DNA from: Martinezella lusitana
Lineage (GTDB): Bacteria > Pseudomonadota > Alphaproteobacteria > Rhizobiales > Rhizobiaceae
Reading direction: 5' to 3'
Assembly (NCBI RefSeq): GCF_014207095.1
Contig: NZ_JACHBG010000014.1
Location: 62,001 to 126,000, forward strand
Length of the DNA stretch: 64,000 nt
Part shown: positions 44,645 to 54,171 of the stretch, piece by piece
Layout: every line of letters begins with the position of its first letter
Numbering within the stretch: the stretch's first letter is position 1
Notes under the pieces: generated by a model
The model's input: only the letters and a program-made list of their open reading frames with translations
The model's database searches: none
What the model was told of the DNA's origin: nothing
Made by a program: the position numbers and the translations under genes

Positions 44645-45704
44645 GCTCCGAACTCCCGTCCTTCTTGTCCCTGGCTCCTGACCGCTTCGCGATCTCCGCC
44701 GATTCTCTTAGAAAATCCCAAAGCGGCCGCGCTGGAAGACCAGCATAGCGCTCGCCGGCCGGAATACTATTCATAACGCCGCTCTTGGCGCCGATCTGCA
44801 CGCCGTCGCCGATGTGGATGTGGCCATTCAGACCCGCCTGTCCACCGATCTGCACGCCATCGCCGATCACCGTGCTGCCGGCGATACCGACTTGGCTCAC
44901 GATAGCACAATGGCGGCCTATGCGGACGTTATGTCCGATCTGCACCTGGTTGTCGATCTTGGTGCCCTCGCCGATCACGGTGTCATCCATCGTGCCGCGG
45001 TCGATCGTCGTATTGGCGCCGATCTCGACATTGTCCTGAATGATGACACGGCCGATCTGCACGATCTTGATCATGCCGCGCGGCCCCGGCGCATAGCCGA
45101 AGCCGTCCTGGCCGATGCGCGTGCCGTTGTGGATGATGACGCCGTTGCCGAGATAGGCGCAGAGCACGCTCGCGCCGCCGCCGATGCTGCAATTGCGACC
45201 AATCTTCACGCCAGGTCCGATAAGCGCATTGGCGCCGATATAGGTCCCCTCGCCGATTTCAGCTCCAGCACCGATGACCGCGCCAGGCTCAACGCCTACA
45301 TTCGCCTCGAGCTTTACCGTAGGATCAATGACCGCAGCCGGTGAAATCGTTCCAGAGCTCGATGTAAACGTGATCGGTCGCATAGCCTGCGGATGCAACA
45401 AAGCACCGACAAGCGCGAAATCCGTGTGCGGCTTCCGGGACAAAATAACCGGGATATGGTCCGGAACGAAAGACCTCAGTGCAGGCAGGCAAATAATCGC
45501 CGAAGCCTTGCACGTCTCAAGTTCGACACGATTCTTCCGGGAAAGAATATAGCATATATCGCCTTCACCTGCCCGGTAGACAGGAGCGATGGACCTGATG
45601 ACGACCTCCGCAGAGGCCGTATCATCAAGTTCCGCCCCAAGATGCTCAGCCAACTGTTTCAAGTTGACACCACCATGGGGCGGGAAAAAACCAGTATGTT
45701 CCAT
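44637..45704 (-). CDS. lpxD: UDP-3-O-acylglucosamine N-acyltransferase
   Basis: A 355-residue left-handed beta-helix enzyme, third step of lipid A. An N-terminal uridine-binding domain (about 1-115) is followed by hexapeptide repeats and the catalytic His in IGHNVRIGRHCAIVSQVG. The ATG at 45704 (MEHTGFFPPHG) has GGAG 9 bases upstream; a start nine codons earlier is open but not favoured. 51 bases after bamA. Confidence 0.96.
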   Translation of the reverse strand: MEHTGFFPPHGGVNLKQLAEHLGAELDDTASAEVVIRSIAPVYRAGEGDICYILSRKNRVELETCKASAIICLPALRSFVPDHIPVILSRKPHTDFALVGALLHPQAMRPITFTSSSGTISPAAVIDPTVKLEANVGVEPGAVIGAGAEIGEGTYIGANALIGPGVKIGRNCSIGGGASVLCAYLGNGVIIHNGTRIGQDGFGYAPGPRGMIKIVQIGRVIIQDNVEIGANTTIDRGTMDDTVIGEGTKIDNQVQIGHNVRIGRHCAIVSQVGIAGSTVIGDGVQIGGQAGLNGHIHIGDGVQIGAKSGVMNSIPAGERYAGLPARPLWDFLRESAEIAKRSGARDKKDGSSEHD

Positions 45705-45755
45705 AAGCACCAGCTCCAGAACGGTGTTCAAGCCCGCAGTTCTGGACTGCCGATA

Positions 45756-48089
45756 TCAGAACTGGTTGGCGATGCCAAACCGGAAATTCTGAACCTTGTC
45801 GTAGCTTTCCTTGGCGACAGGCACCGCGTAGTCGACACGGATGACACCAAACGGCGAAGACCAGATAAGACCAGCACCGAGCGATGCACGAAGCGAACTG
45901 TCGTTGTTCAGCGTATCGCCAAAGAGGTTCGTCTTATTGCCGTAGAGCGTACCAGCATCGGCGAAAGCCGCGATGCGCAGACCGATATCCTGCGGGACGC
46001 CCGGCATCGGCATGCTCGCTTCAGCCGAAGCGGTGAAGTAGGTCGTACCACCGAGCGGATCGCCGTGCGACGAGCGCGGACCGATACCAGCATTCTCGAA
46101 ACCGCGGATTTCGCGACCACCGAGGGTGAACTGGTCGAAGACGTTCAGCTTGCCATCGGTCGGCATGACGTAACCGGCACCAACCGTGAACGAACCGATG
46201 ATATCGGCTTCGTCGCTGATCATCTGATAGTAACGAGCCTTGCCGCTCAGCTTGTAGAAGTTCGAATCGCCGCCGAGGCCTGCAAATTCATGCGTGAACT
46301 TGGCGATAATACCTTCACGCGGCAGATTCTGATCGTCCAACGTGTTGTAGGTAAAGGTCTGCGACACAGTCGACTGGGTCCACGGACCGTCGTTGACAAG
46401 GTTCAGATACGGAGCCGAAAGATTGTTCTGCCAATCGTTCGTGCCATCGTATGTCAGGCGCTTGTAGTTGTAACGCAGGGTCGTCGCCAAGTTCTCGGTG
46501 ATCGGCGCGGTGACGCGCAGCGAGAAGCCCTCTTCCGAGTAGTCGTAGAAATCGTCGCTCGAAGTCTGGTTCTTGAAGACGTCAAAACCTGCAGCCAGAC
46601 GATAACCGAGGAAGTAAGGCTCGGTGAACGAGATGTTGTAGGTACGATTGCCTTCTGTACCGGCGCCTGCGGCGAGACGGATGTACTGACCGCGACCAAG
46701 GAAGTTCTTTTCTTCGACCGAAGCCTCTAGCAGCAGACCGCCGTTATTACCAACAGCGTAACCGGCGCCGATACCGAACGAGCCGGTCGGCTGGTCTTCG
46801 ACATTGACGATCACGACAACGCGATCCGGAGCACTGCCCTGTGCGGTCGAAATATCGACCTTCGTGAAGTAGCCGAGAGCATCCAGGCGACGCTTGGCGC
46901 GCGAGATCATTTCCTGATTGAACGCATCGCCTTCGTTGAGGTCGAACTCGCGACGGATGACGTAATCGCGCGTACGGGTGTTGCCGCGGATTTCGATGCG
47001 TTCGACATAGGCGCGCTCGCCCTGGTCGACGAGATATTCGATACCGATCGTGTGACCCGTCAGATCGCGATTACCGCGCGGCGTAATGCGGGCAAACGGA
47101 TAGCCGGCGGAGGCCACGCGCTTGGAAATGTTCTCGATCGAGGTCTGAATGTCCTTGGCGCTATAGACGGACCCCTTCTGGGTTACGACAAGACCCTTCA
47201 GTTCGTCGGCATTGATACCCTCAACCGTCGAAACGACGTTGATATCGCCGTAGGTATAGCGCGGACCTTCGTCGACGTTGAAGTTCAGCGTGTATTCGTT
47301 GTTCTGCTCGTTCAGCGTCGCATCGGCGCTGACGACGCGGAAGTCGGCATAACCATGATTGTAGTAGAACTGACGCAGCGTATCCTGGTCGGCCTGCTGA
47401 CGCTCAGGGCTGTAGACGTCCTTACGGGTCAGGAAGGAGAGGAAGTTGCTCTTCTTCGTGCTGATGACCGATGCAAGACGGCCGCTGCTGTAAGCCTGGT
47501 TGCCAGAGAAGTTGATCTTGTCGATCTTGGTGCGATCACCTTCATTGATGACGAAGGCCACGTTGAGGCGGCCCTGCGCGACCTGCGCGGTCTGCGTCGT
47601 CACCTGGACATCGTTACGACCGATGGAGGCGTAAGCGTCCTTGATGGTCTTGATGTCGGCCTGAACGGTTGCTTCGTTATAGGGACCGGCAGCATGTGTC
47701 TGGACGATGCCTTGCAGCTTGTCGTCCTTGATCTTGCGGTTGCCGTTGAAGACCACAGCGTTGATGAGCTGGTTTTCCTTGACCGAAACGATCAGGGTGC
47801 TGCCCGAAACGCTGACGTGAACATCAGAGAAATATCCGGTGGCATACAGCTGCTTCACCGATGCATCAATGTCGCCCGGAGAGAAGCTCTTGCCAGGCTT
47901 GATCGTGATATTATCACGGACAGCCGTCGCTCCGATGCGTTCCGCACCACGAACATCGACCCGCTGAATCACAGCGGCTTCCGCGACTGAGGCAGAGGCA
48001 AGGGTGACAACACCAGCGCCCGACGCAACAACACCAGCAGACAGCGCTACCGCCGACACTGCGTTCAATAATCTTGAACCAGCCTTCAT
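45756..48089 (-). CDS. bamA: outer membrane protein assembly factor BamA
   Basis: A 777-residue outer membrane protein. A signal peptide (ends near ASASVAEA, residue 37-38) leads to five POTRA repeats (residues about 40-440; for example VVFNGNRKIKDDKLQG, EIRGNTRTRDYVIRREF), then the 16-stranded barrel with the GRRSIRGF-like loop seen here as GGREIRGFENAGIGPRS. It ends in FGIANQF, with the final aromatic residue expected of a barrel. The ATG at 48089 is preferred to the GTG two codons before. 202 bases after rseP. Confidence 0.97.
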   Translation of the reverse strand: MKAGSRLLNAVSAVALSAGVVASGAGVVTLASASVAEAAVIQRVDVRGAERIGATAVRDNITIKPGKSFSPGDIDASVKQLYATGYFSDVHVSVSGSTLIVSVKENQLINAVVFNGNRKIKDDKLQGIVQTHAAGPYNEATVQADIKTIKDAYASIGRNDVQVTTQTAQVAQGRLNVAFVINEGDRTKIDKINFSGNQAYSSGRLASVISTKKSNFLSFLTRKDVYSPERQQADQDTLRQFYYNHGYADFRVVSADATLNEQNNEYTLNFNVDEGPRYTYGDINVVSTVEGINADELKGLVVTQKGSVYSAKDIQTSIENISKRVASAGYPFARITPRGNRDLTGHTIGIEYLVDQGERAYVERIEIRGNTRTRDYVIRREFDLNEGDAFNQEMISRAKRRLDALGYFTKVDISTAQGSAPDRVVVIVNVEDQPTGSFGIGAGYAVGNNGGLLLEASVEEKNFLGRGQYIRLAAGAGTEGNRTYNISFTEPYFLGYRLAAGFDVFKNQTSSDDFYDYSEEGFSLRVTAPITENLATTLRYNYKRLTYDGTNDWQNNLSAPYLNLVNDGPWTQSTVSQTFTYNTLDDQNLPREGIIAKFTHEFAGLGGDSNFYKLSGKARYYQMISDEADIIGSFTVGAGYVMPTDGKLNVFDQFTLGGREIRGFENAGIGPRSSHGDPLGGTTYFTASAEASMPMPGVPQDIGLRIAAFADAGTLYGNKTNLFGDTLNNDSSLRASLGAGLIWSSPFGVIRVDYAVPVAKESYDKVQNFRFGIANQF

Positions 48090-48291
48090 TTTCACTTCTT
48101 ACCTTTTTTTCAGTCGTCCCCAGCCCCGAGCGAACCCGATTCCGGCCACGTGTGTCGTTTTACCCGCTTTTGACATACAAGCAAGGGAGCAAGTTAATTT
48201 CCGTTTACTTCATTTCAAAGCGTGACCCATTCGCCACTACAGCTTTGAAACATCGTAAATAAATCGTAATTTTCCCTCTCGCTTTGCCCCT

Positions 48292-49965
48292 CTAGCCTAG
48301 CCGGGAACTAATATCGTTCCATGTCGCAAACACCATGAGTGAGAGCACCATCGCAAATCCAATCCGGAAGGCGATATCCTGAGCCCGTGCACCCAAAGGT
48401 TTTCCCCTTACGGCTTCAATCGCATAGAACATCAAGTGCCCGCCATCAAGTACCGGCACGGGCATCAAATTTAATAACCCTATTGAAACAGAAAGTATGG
48501 CGGCAAATTGCAACACCGCGGAGAAGCCCAGGGTTGCCATTTGACCGGACATTTGCGCAACCCTGATGGGGCCACCCAGCTGATCGGCCTTCATATAGCC
48601 GCCGATGACGTTGCCGAGATATTCAAAAGTACCCGAGACGATGTTGACGGTCTGCCTGACGCCCTCGCCGATCGCCTGGAGCGGCCCATAGGACTGATAA
48701 CGCAGCTTGGGCGGCTTCTGGCCGTCCGTGATGCCGATGCTGGCGATCTTCGCCGGCGCACCGAACGCATCGAGCTCTTCGGACACCTTCGGCGTCACCG
48801 AGACGTCGCGTGTCTGGCCATTGCGTTCGACGGACAGCGAAACGGGCTTGTCGGCATGAGCCGCCGCGTAGCGCTGCACTTCGCCGACGGATCCGACCGC
48901 GCGTCCATCCACGGAAAGAATGCGATCGCCGAGTTCCAGTCCGACGGATGCGGCGGGGCTATCGGATACTATCGACCCGATCAGCGGATCGATCGGCCCG
49001 ATGCCGATGCTGCCAACATCCCTCTTGTTGCCGGAGGCATCGGTGTCCGTCACGGTCTTGGGAACAACCGGGAAATCGCGCATCTGGCCATTGCGCTGCA
49101 TCGTCAGCACAACGTTCTTGCCAGGACGATCGCTGACGTAGCGGCCAATGTCGTAATAGGTGGCAACATTGTTGCCATCGATGGCAATCAGCCGATCCCC
49201 AGCCAGTATGCCTGCCTTTGCTGCCGGCCCGGCGGGCTCGACTACCGTCACCACAGGATCGATGAGCGCGATGCCGATGCGGCCCATCTCCATCTTGTTG
49301 CCGAATTGATCTGCGTCTTCGACCAGTTTCGGCACGATCTGGAAATCGCGCTTCTGGCCATCGCGCTCGACCGTCAGAGCGATCGTGCGCCCCGGGCGCA
49401 GACTGACGTAGCGCTGCACCTCGTCGAAAGTGGTCACGTTGACGCCGTCGATAGCCACAAGCCGATCGCCGGGCTTTATGCCGGCTTCCGCGGCCGCGCC
49501 GTCGCGCGTCACCATGGCAACGACGGGATCGGCTGCCGTGCGGCCATAAACACTGAAGAGGACGGCGAAGATCGCAATGGCGAGAATGAAATTCGCAATC
49601 GGCCCCGCGGCAACGGTCGCCGCTCTTTTCCAGAGCTTGGCACCGGCAAAGGATTGCGCGCGCTCCTCTTCGGTCATGGCCGAGAGCTGATCGACGTCGA
49701 CCTTGCTGGAGGCATCTTCGTCGCCGAAGAAGCGCACATAGCCGCCGAGCGGAATGAGCGAAAGCTTCCAGCGTGTACCGTGCTTGTCAGTGAAGCCGGC
49801 AATCTCCGGGCCGAAGCCGATCGAGAAGGCCATGATGCGAATGCCGGACCAGCGGCCAACGAGATAGTGGCCCATTTCGTGCACGAAAACGAGCAGCGAC
49901 AGGACAAAAACAAACGTGATGACGTTGTTTGTCAAAAAACCGATGAAGCCTGCCGCGCTACCCAT
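48292..49965 (-). CDS. rseP: site-2 protease RseP with three PDZ repeats
   Basis: A 557-residue intramembrane zinc protease. The HExxH motif is at 29-33 (FVHEMGHYL) in the first membrane helix and the LDG motif at 506-508 (PVPVLDGGH) in a later one. Between them are three PDZ-like units, each 90 residues: the motif GDRL/GDRL/GDRI falls at 166, 256 and 346, and DPVV/DPVV/DPLI at 146, 236 and 326. Most alphaproteobacterial homologues are about 370-400 residues with one PDZ, and E. coli RseP has two. ATG at 49965 has AGGA 7 bases upstream. It lies between cdsA and bamA, as usual. Confidence 0.95.
   Translation of the reverse strand: MGSAAGFIGFLTNNVITFVFVLSLLVFVHEMGHYLVGRWSGIRIMAFSIGFGPEIAGFTDKHGTRWKLSLIPLGGYVRFFGDEDASSKVDVDQLSAMTEEERAQSFAGAKLWKRAATVAAGPIANFILAIAIFAVLFSVYGRTAADPVVAMVTRDGAAAEAGIKPGDRLVAIDGVNVTTFDEVQRYVSLRPGRTIALTVERDGQKRDFQIVPKLVEDADQFGNKMEMGRIGIALIDPVVTVVEPAGPAAKAGILAGDRLIAIDGNNVATYYDIGRYVSDRPGKNVVLTMQRNGQMRDFPVVPKTVTDTDASGNKRDVGSIGIGPIDPLIGSIVSDSPAASVGLELGDRILSVDGRAVGSVGEVQRYAAAHADKPVSLSVERNGQTRDVSVTPKVSEELDAFGAPAKIASIGITDGQKPPKLRYQSYGPLQAIGEGVRQTVNIVSGTFEYLGNVIGGYMKADQLGGPIRVAQMSGQMATLGFSAVLQFAAILSVSIGLLNLMPVPVLDGGHLMFYAIEAVRGKPLGARAQDIAFRIGFAMVLSLMVFATWNDISSRLG
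48721..49530 (-). repeat. three tandem 270-bp PDZ-coding units in rseP
   Basis: Units at 49530-49261, 49260-48991 and 48990-48721 code for residues 146-235, 236-325 and 326-415. Related protein strings recur in register (PGDRLVAIDGVNV, AGDRLIAIDGNNV, LGDRILSVDGRAV; ERDGQKRDF, QRNGQMRDF, ERNGQTRDV). The nucleotide copies have diverged, so the duplication is not recent. Confidence 0.85.
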
Positions 49966-49985
49966 GCAACGATCCTGTTCGTGTG

Positions 49986-50080
49986 AGAGCCGTTCGGTTT
50001 CACTGAAACCTGAACTGCTCCATCTTTTTGTTTTCGCAATTCCGTACGGAAAACCGCTGCGCACTTTCCCTGGAATTGCT
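49986..50080. repeat. rhizobial intergenic mosaic-type repeat, copy A
   Basis: A small dyad (CGGTTTCACTGAAACC) is followed by a segment starting TCGCAATTCCG and ending CTGGAATTGCT, which matches 62340-62386 closely. The type resembles the RIME-like intergenic repeats known in rhizobia. It fills the gap between rseP and cdsA. Confidence 0.65.
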
Positions 50081-50086
50081 TTGGTA

Positions 50087-50920
50087 TCAGACCCCGAGCA
50101 GAACGCCGCCCAATGACAAGGTCTCGCCGCTCATTGTCAGCGATATAACGATAGCCAACAAAAACGCTGCAAAACAAGCAAAAATTAGTCCATCGACCCG
50201 ATCCATGACGCCGCCATGCCCGGGAATAAGGTGACTCGAATCTTTTACATTGAAGCGACGCTTCATGAAGGACTCGAACAGGTCGCCGACCTGACTGCAA
50301 ACGGACAGCACCAGCGCAAGCATGGGAATCCGCAGGTCATCGGCAGAAAAATAGCTCCAGACGATCGCGGTTCCGGCGATGACGGCCGCAACGGCGCCGC
50401 CGATCGCGCCCGACCAGGTCTTGCCCGGCGATATGCGTGGCGCAAGCTTCGGGCCGCCGATCGCGCGACCGACGAAATAGGCGAAGATATCGGTTGCCCA
50501 AACGGTCGCGAAGATGAACAGCATCAATATGAAACCGCGAAGATCCTCGTCACGTATCTCGGCAAGGGCGATCGCGGTCAGGCCGGAATAGAGTATGCCA
50601 CTGGGCAGCCACCAGCTCTTTTGCCGAAGGGCGACCATGATCGCCGAGACGACGACAAAGGCGACCAGAACCTCCATGGAGTAGACCGATTCGCCCGTCA
50701 CCGTCGCACCGGCGATCAGGACCAAACCGACCCAGCCAAGCGCATTTCCCTTCGGATCGCTTCCGTGCAGATCCGATATGGTCGACCATTCATAGTAGAC
50801 AAGCAGGCTGATTGCCGCAGCCAGAAGCCGGAAACTGAGGCCGCCATGCCATGTGGCGGCAAGAACGATCGCGGCAAGGATGATGCCGGAGATGATGCGC
50901 AGCCTCAGTTCGCGGCTCAT
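50087..50920 (-). CDS. cdsA: phosphatidate cytidylyltransferase
   Basis: A 277-residue inner-membrane protein with about eight hydrophobic segments that makes CDP-diacylglycerol. The C-terminal signature SHLIPGHGGVMDRVDGLI is complete and ISPGKTWSGAIGG precedes it. Its ATG overlaps the uppS TGA by one base (TGATG), so translation is coupled. Confidence 0.96.
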   Translation of the reverse strand: MSRELRLRIISGIILAAIVLAATWHGGLSFRLLAAAISLLVYYEWSTISDLHGSDPKGNALGWVGLVLIAGATVTGESVYSMEVLVAFVVVSAIMVALRQKSWWLPSGILYSGLTAIALAEIRDEDLRGFILMLFIFATVWATDIFAYFVGRAIGGPKLAPRISPGKTWSGAIGGAVAAVIAGTAIVWSYFSADDLRIPMLALVLSVCSQVGDLFESFMKRRFNVKDSSHLIPGHGGVMDRVDGLIFACFAAFLLAIVISLTMSGETLSLGGVLLGV

Positions 50921-51666
50921 CAGGACCCCACGGCCGCCGCCGGCTTGGCGGAAAGACCGCCAAAGCGCCGGTCGCGCGCGGCATATTTCTCCAGCGCTGC
51001 AAAGAAGAGGTCACGGCTGAAATCAGGCCAGAATTCCGGCATGAACATGAATTCCGAATAGGCGGCCTGCCAAAGCAGGAAGTTCGACAGGCGCTCCTCG
51101 CCGCTCGTGCGGATAATCAGGTCCGGATCGGGAATTCCGGCCGTATCCAGGCGTGCGTCGACCAGTTCCGGACTGATGTCCTGCGGGCGAAGCCGTCCCG
51201 CCTCCACATCCCTCGCCAGGCTCGCAAAGGCACGCACAATTTCGTCGCGCGAGCCGTAATTGAAAGCGATGACCAGCGTCAGAGCCGTATTGTTCCTGGT
51301 GGTCTCCTCGGCTTCGAGCAGCAGTGGCAGGATATCGCCGCGCAGATTGCTGCGATCGCCGATGACGCGGATCCGCACATTCTGGCGATGAAGCTCGGCG
51401 AGGTCCCGCCGGATGAATGCCTTCAGCAGGCCGAGGAGATCGCTCACCTCGGTCTCCGGGCGACGCCAATTCTCAGAAGAAAAGGCAAAAAGCGTCAGAT
51501 ATTTGATGCCGATATCACCGGCTGCCCGCACCGTTTCCCGAACCGCCTCCACGCCCTTGCGGTGGCCCATGGTGCGCGGCAGGCCGCGCGCGTTGGCCCA
51601 ACGCCCGTTGCCGTCCATGATGATGGCAACGTGTTCGGGTACGACAGAGAACGTAGGAGCTGACAT
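50920..51666 (-). CDS. uppS: undecaprenyl diphosphate synthase
   Basis: A 248-residue cis-prenyltransferase that makes the lipid carrier for peptidoglycan and other glycans. HVAIIMDGNGRWA contains the catalytic Asp18; FAFSSENWRRP and RTSGEERLSNFLLWQ are the other conserved regions. Normal length. Part of the frr-uppS-cdsA group. Confidence 0.97.
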   Translation of the reverse strand: MSAPTFSVVPEHVAIIMDGNGRWANARGLPRTMGHRKGVEAVRETVRAAGDIGIKYLTLFAFSSENWRRPETEVSDLLGLLKAFIRRDLAELHRQNVRIRVIGDRSNLRGDILPLLLEAEETTRNNTALTLVIAFNYGSRDEIVRAFASLARDVEAGRLRPQDISPELVDARLDTAGIPDPDLIIRTSGEERLSNFLLWQAAYSEFMFMPEFWPDFSRDLFFAALEKYAARDRRFGGLSAKPAAAVGS

Positions 51667-51772
51667 TTGGATCCGGTTTCGTTCGGCAGAAGATGCTCTG
51701 GCCTCGTAATCTAGGGCGCTCTCGCCGCTTTCAAATGTTTTCAGACAGAAAGCGACGCGTCCCAGACTACGA

Positions 51773-52333
51773 TCAGACGTGCATGATTTCCTTTTCTTTA
51801 TCGGCTAGCAAGCGGTCGATCTCGGAAATCGTCTCATCCGTCATCTTCTGCACACGCTCGGATAGTGAGCGGCTCTCGTCCTGGCCGATTACGCCATCCT
51901 TTTCAGCCTTCTTGAGGCCATCCATGCCGTCGCGGCGCACGTGACGAATCGCGACCTTTGCCTTCTCGGCATATTCATGGGCAACTTTCACCAGCGAACG
52001 GCGGCGCTCTTCGTTGAGTTCCGGCAACGGAATACGCAGGTTCTGGCCGTCGACGATGGGGTTGAGACCGAGATTGGACTCGCGGATGGAGCGCTCGACG
52101 GCGCCGACCATCGACTTGTCCCAGACCGATACGGTCAGCATGCGGGGTTCCGGCACGGTGATGTTGGCAACCTGGTTCAGCGGCATGCGCGAGCCATAGG
52201 CTTCGATCGTGACCGGATCCAGAATATTGGCGGATGCGCGCCCGGTGCGCAACGAGGCGATGTCGCTCTTGAATGCCGCAATGGCGCCGTCCATGCGACG
52301 CTTCAGTTCCTTGAGATCGGTGGCTTCACTCAT
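51773..52333 (-). CDS. frr: ribosome recycling factor
   Basis: A 186-residue protein that splits post-termination ribosomes with EF-G. It has the three-helix bundle and inserted beta domain: LRTGRASANILDPVTIEAYGS, VWDKSMVGAVERSIRESNLGLNP, and ERRRSLVKVAHEYAEKAKVAIRHVRRD. ATG at 52333 has GGGGAG upstream. Follows pyrH by 55 bases. Confidence 0.97.
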   Translation of the reverse strand: MSEATDLKELKRRMDGAIAAFKSDIASLRTGRASANILDPVTIEAYGSRMPLNQVANITVPEPRMLTVSVWDKSMVGAVERSIRESNLGLNPIVDGQNLRIPLPELNEERRRSLVKVAHEYAEKAKVAIRHVRRDGMDGLKKAEKDGVIGQDESRSLSERVQKMTDETISEIDRLLADKEKEIMHV

Positions 52334-52388
52334 GTCTATGCTCCCCTGTAACAAGGCGGCACCGGGTTTACCCGGCGCCACAGGAATG

Positions 52389-53108
52389 TCAGTTGTCTGA
52401 TACGATGGTCTTGCGGCCGCCGCCGGTCAAGATTTCGGCGAACTCGCCCTTCTCGTGGATGGAGAAGACGATGATCGGAATTGAGTTTTCCCGCGCAAGC
52501 GCAACGGCGGCGACGTCCATGACTGCCAGCCCCTTCTCAAGCACCTGACTATGGGTCAGATGGTCGAAACGCTCCGCAGCGGGGAATTTCTTCGGATCGG
52601 CCGAGTAGATGCCGTCAACCTGCGTACCCTTGAAGATGGCCTGCGCGCCCATTTCGGCAGCGCGCAATGCAGCGGCCGAATCGGTGGTGAAGAATGGGTT
52701 GCCGGTGCCGCCGGCGAAGATCACTACGCGGCCGAGCGAAAGGTGATAGAGCGTGGCGCGCTGCGAAAAGCTCTCGCAGATCTCAGGCATGGAAATGGCC
52801 GAAAGCACCACCGTCTCGATGTCGAGCTTGCGCAGCGAGGTTGCCAGCGCCAGCGCATTGATGACGGTGCCGAGCATTCCCATATGGTCGCCTGTCACAC
52901 GGTCGCCGCCCTTCGAGGCCACCGCAACGCCGCGGAAAATATTGCCGCCGCCAACCACGACACCGACCTCGACCCCCATGGCGCGTGCTTCGGCGATATC
53001 GGACGCAATCCGGTCCGCAACGGTGACGTCGATACCAAAACCCTGACTGCCCATCAGAGCTTCACCGGAGGCCTTGAGCAACACGCGCTTGTAGATCGGC
53101 TGGGACAT
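52389..53108 (-). CDS. pyrH: UMP kinase
   Basis: A 239-residue hexameric UMP kinase of the amino acid kinase fold: LLKASGEALMGSQGFGID, VVGGGNIFRG, GTGNPFFTTDSAAALRA and KGTQVDGIYSADPKK. Makes UDP for pyrimidine nucleotides. Between tsf and frr, the usual place. Confidence 0.97.
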   Translation of the reverse strand: MSQPIYKRVLLKASGEALMGSQGFGIDVTVADRIASDIAEARAMGVEVGVVVGGGNIFRGVAVASKGGDRVTGDHMGMLGTVINALALATSLRKLDIETVVLSAISMPEICESFSQRATLYHLSLGRVVIFAGGTGNPFFTTDSAAALRAAEMGAQAIFKGTQVDGIYSADPKKFPAAERFDHLTHSQVLEKGLAVMDVAAVALARENSIPIIVFSIHEKGEFAEILTGGGRKTIVSDN

Positions 53109-53162
53109 GGTAGCTCCTTGAAGTGATCACCGGGGGAATGATTGTGAATGCCGGATACACGA

Positions 53163-53190
53163 AGGGCACCGCGTTGTCACGCGATGCCCT
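53163..53190. other. hairpin between tsf and pyrH
   Basis: Inverted repeat AGGGCA-C-CGCG / CGCG-A-TGCCCT with a 6-base loop. There is no T-run on the minus strand, so it may weaken rather than end transcription from tsf into pyrH. Confidence 0.4.
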
Positions 53191-53244
53191 GATGTTTTCC
53201 CTGATATGGTTTCACCAAACCGGGATATGTCTTCTTTTTGCTAA

Positions 53245-54171
53245 TCAGCCCTTGGCGACAGCAGCAACTTCGGCGGCGAAGTCGGTTTCTTCCTTTTCGA
53301 CGCCTTCGCCGAGGAGCAGACGGGCCATGCCGACGACTTCGATCGGGGCGCCAGCAGTCTTTTCAGCTTCCTTGATGGCAGCAGCAACCGTCAGGTCCGG
53401 ATTGATGACGAAAGCCTGCGAAAGAAGAGCGACTTCTTCGAAGAACTTGCGCATGCGGCCTTCAACCATCTTTTCGATGATGGCTTCCGGCTTGCCGGAT
53501 TCGCGGGACTGCTCGATGAAGACGTTGCGCTCGCGCTCGGCGACTGCAGCATCGACTTCTTCGGCGCGGATCGCCAGCGGGTTGGTAGCAGCAATGTGCA
53601 TGGCAACCTGGCGGCCGATCGAGGTCAGAACGGCCTTGTCGCCGACCGACTTCAGGGCGACCAGAACGCCGAGCTTGCCGATGCCGTCGCCGGCAGCATT
53701 GTGGATGTAGGTCGCGACAACGCCGTGCTCGACTTCGAGCTTGGCCGCACGACGAAGCGTCATGTTTTCGCCGATGGTTGCGATCGCGTCCTTGATGGTG
53801 TCGGCGACCGGCTTGCCGGATGCCGGGTAGGTCGCAGCCGAGATGGCCTCGACCGTGCCGTCAGTGGACAGAGCTACTTCGGCGACGCCGCGAGCGAGGT
53901 CCTGGAAGGCATCGTTACGGGCAACGAAGTCGGTTTCGGAATTGAGCTCGACGACAACGGCCTTGTGACCGGCGCCAGCAATGGCGACCAGGCCTTCAGC
54001 GGCAGTGCGGCCGGACTTCTTGTCGGCCTTGGAGATGCCCTTGGCGCGCAGCCAGTCGATCGCTGCTTCGATATCGCCGTTGGTTTCGGTCAGCGCCTTC
54101 TTGCAGTCCATCATGCCTGCGCCAGACTTTTCGCGCAGTTCCTTCACCAGTGCAGCCGTAATCTCGGTCAT
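53245..54171 (-). CDS. tsf: elongation factor Ts
   Basis: A 308-residue guanine nucleotide exchange factor for EF-Tu. UBA-like N-terminus with VKELREKSGAGMMDCKKAL, the core VELNSETDFVARN, and two similar core halves. Normal length for alphaproteobacteria. Downstream of rpsB but separated by a 376-base spacer with repeats. Confidence 0.97.
   Translation of the reverse strand: MTEITAALVKELREKSGAGMMDCKKALTETNGDIEAAIDWLRAKGISKADKKSGRTAAEGLVAIAGAGHKAVVVELNSETDFVARNDAFQDLARGVAEVALSTDGTVEAISAATYPASGKPVADTIKDAIATIGENMTLRRAAKLEVEHGVVATYIHNAAGDGIGKLGVLVALKSVGDKAVLTSIGRQVAMHIAATNPLAIRAEEVDAAVAERERNVFIEQSRESGKPEAIIEKMVEGRMRKFFEEVALLSQAFVINPDLTVAAAIKEAEKTAGAPIEVVGMARLLLGEGVEKEETDFAAEVAAVAKG

Noticed and set aside
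48721..49530. A CRISPR array or mobile repeat
   Set aside because: Units are 270 bases, diverged, in frame and code for PDZ domains; there are no spacers.
53163..53190. A rho-independent terminator of tsf
   Set aside because: The stem is good, but the minus strand has no T-run after it, so I list it only as a hairpin.
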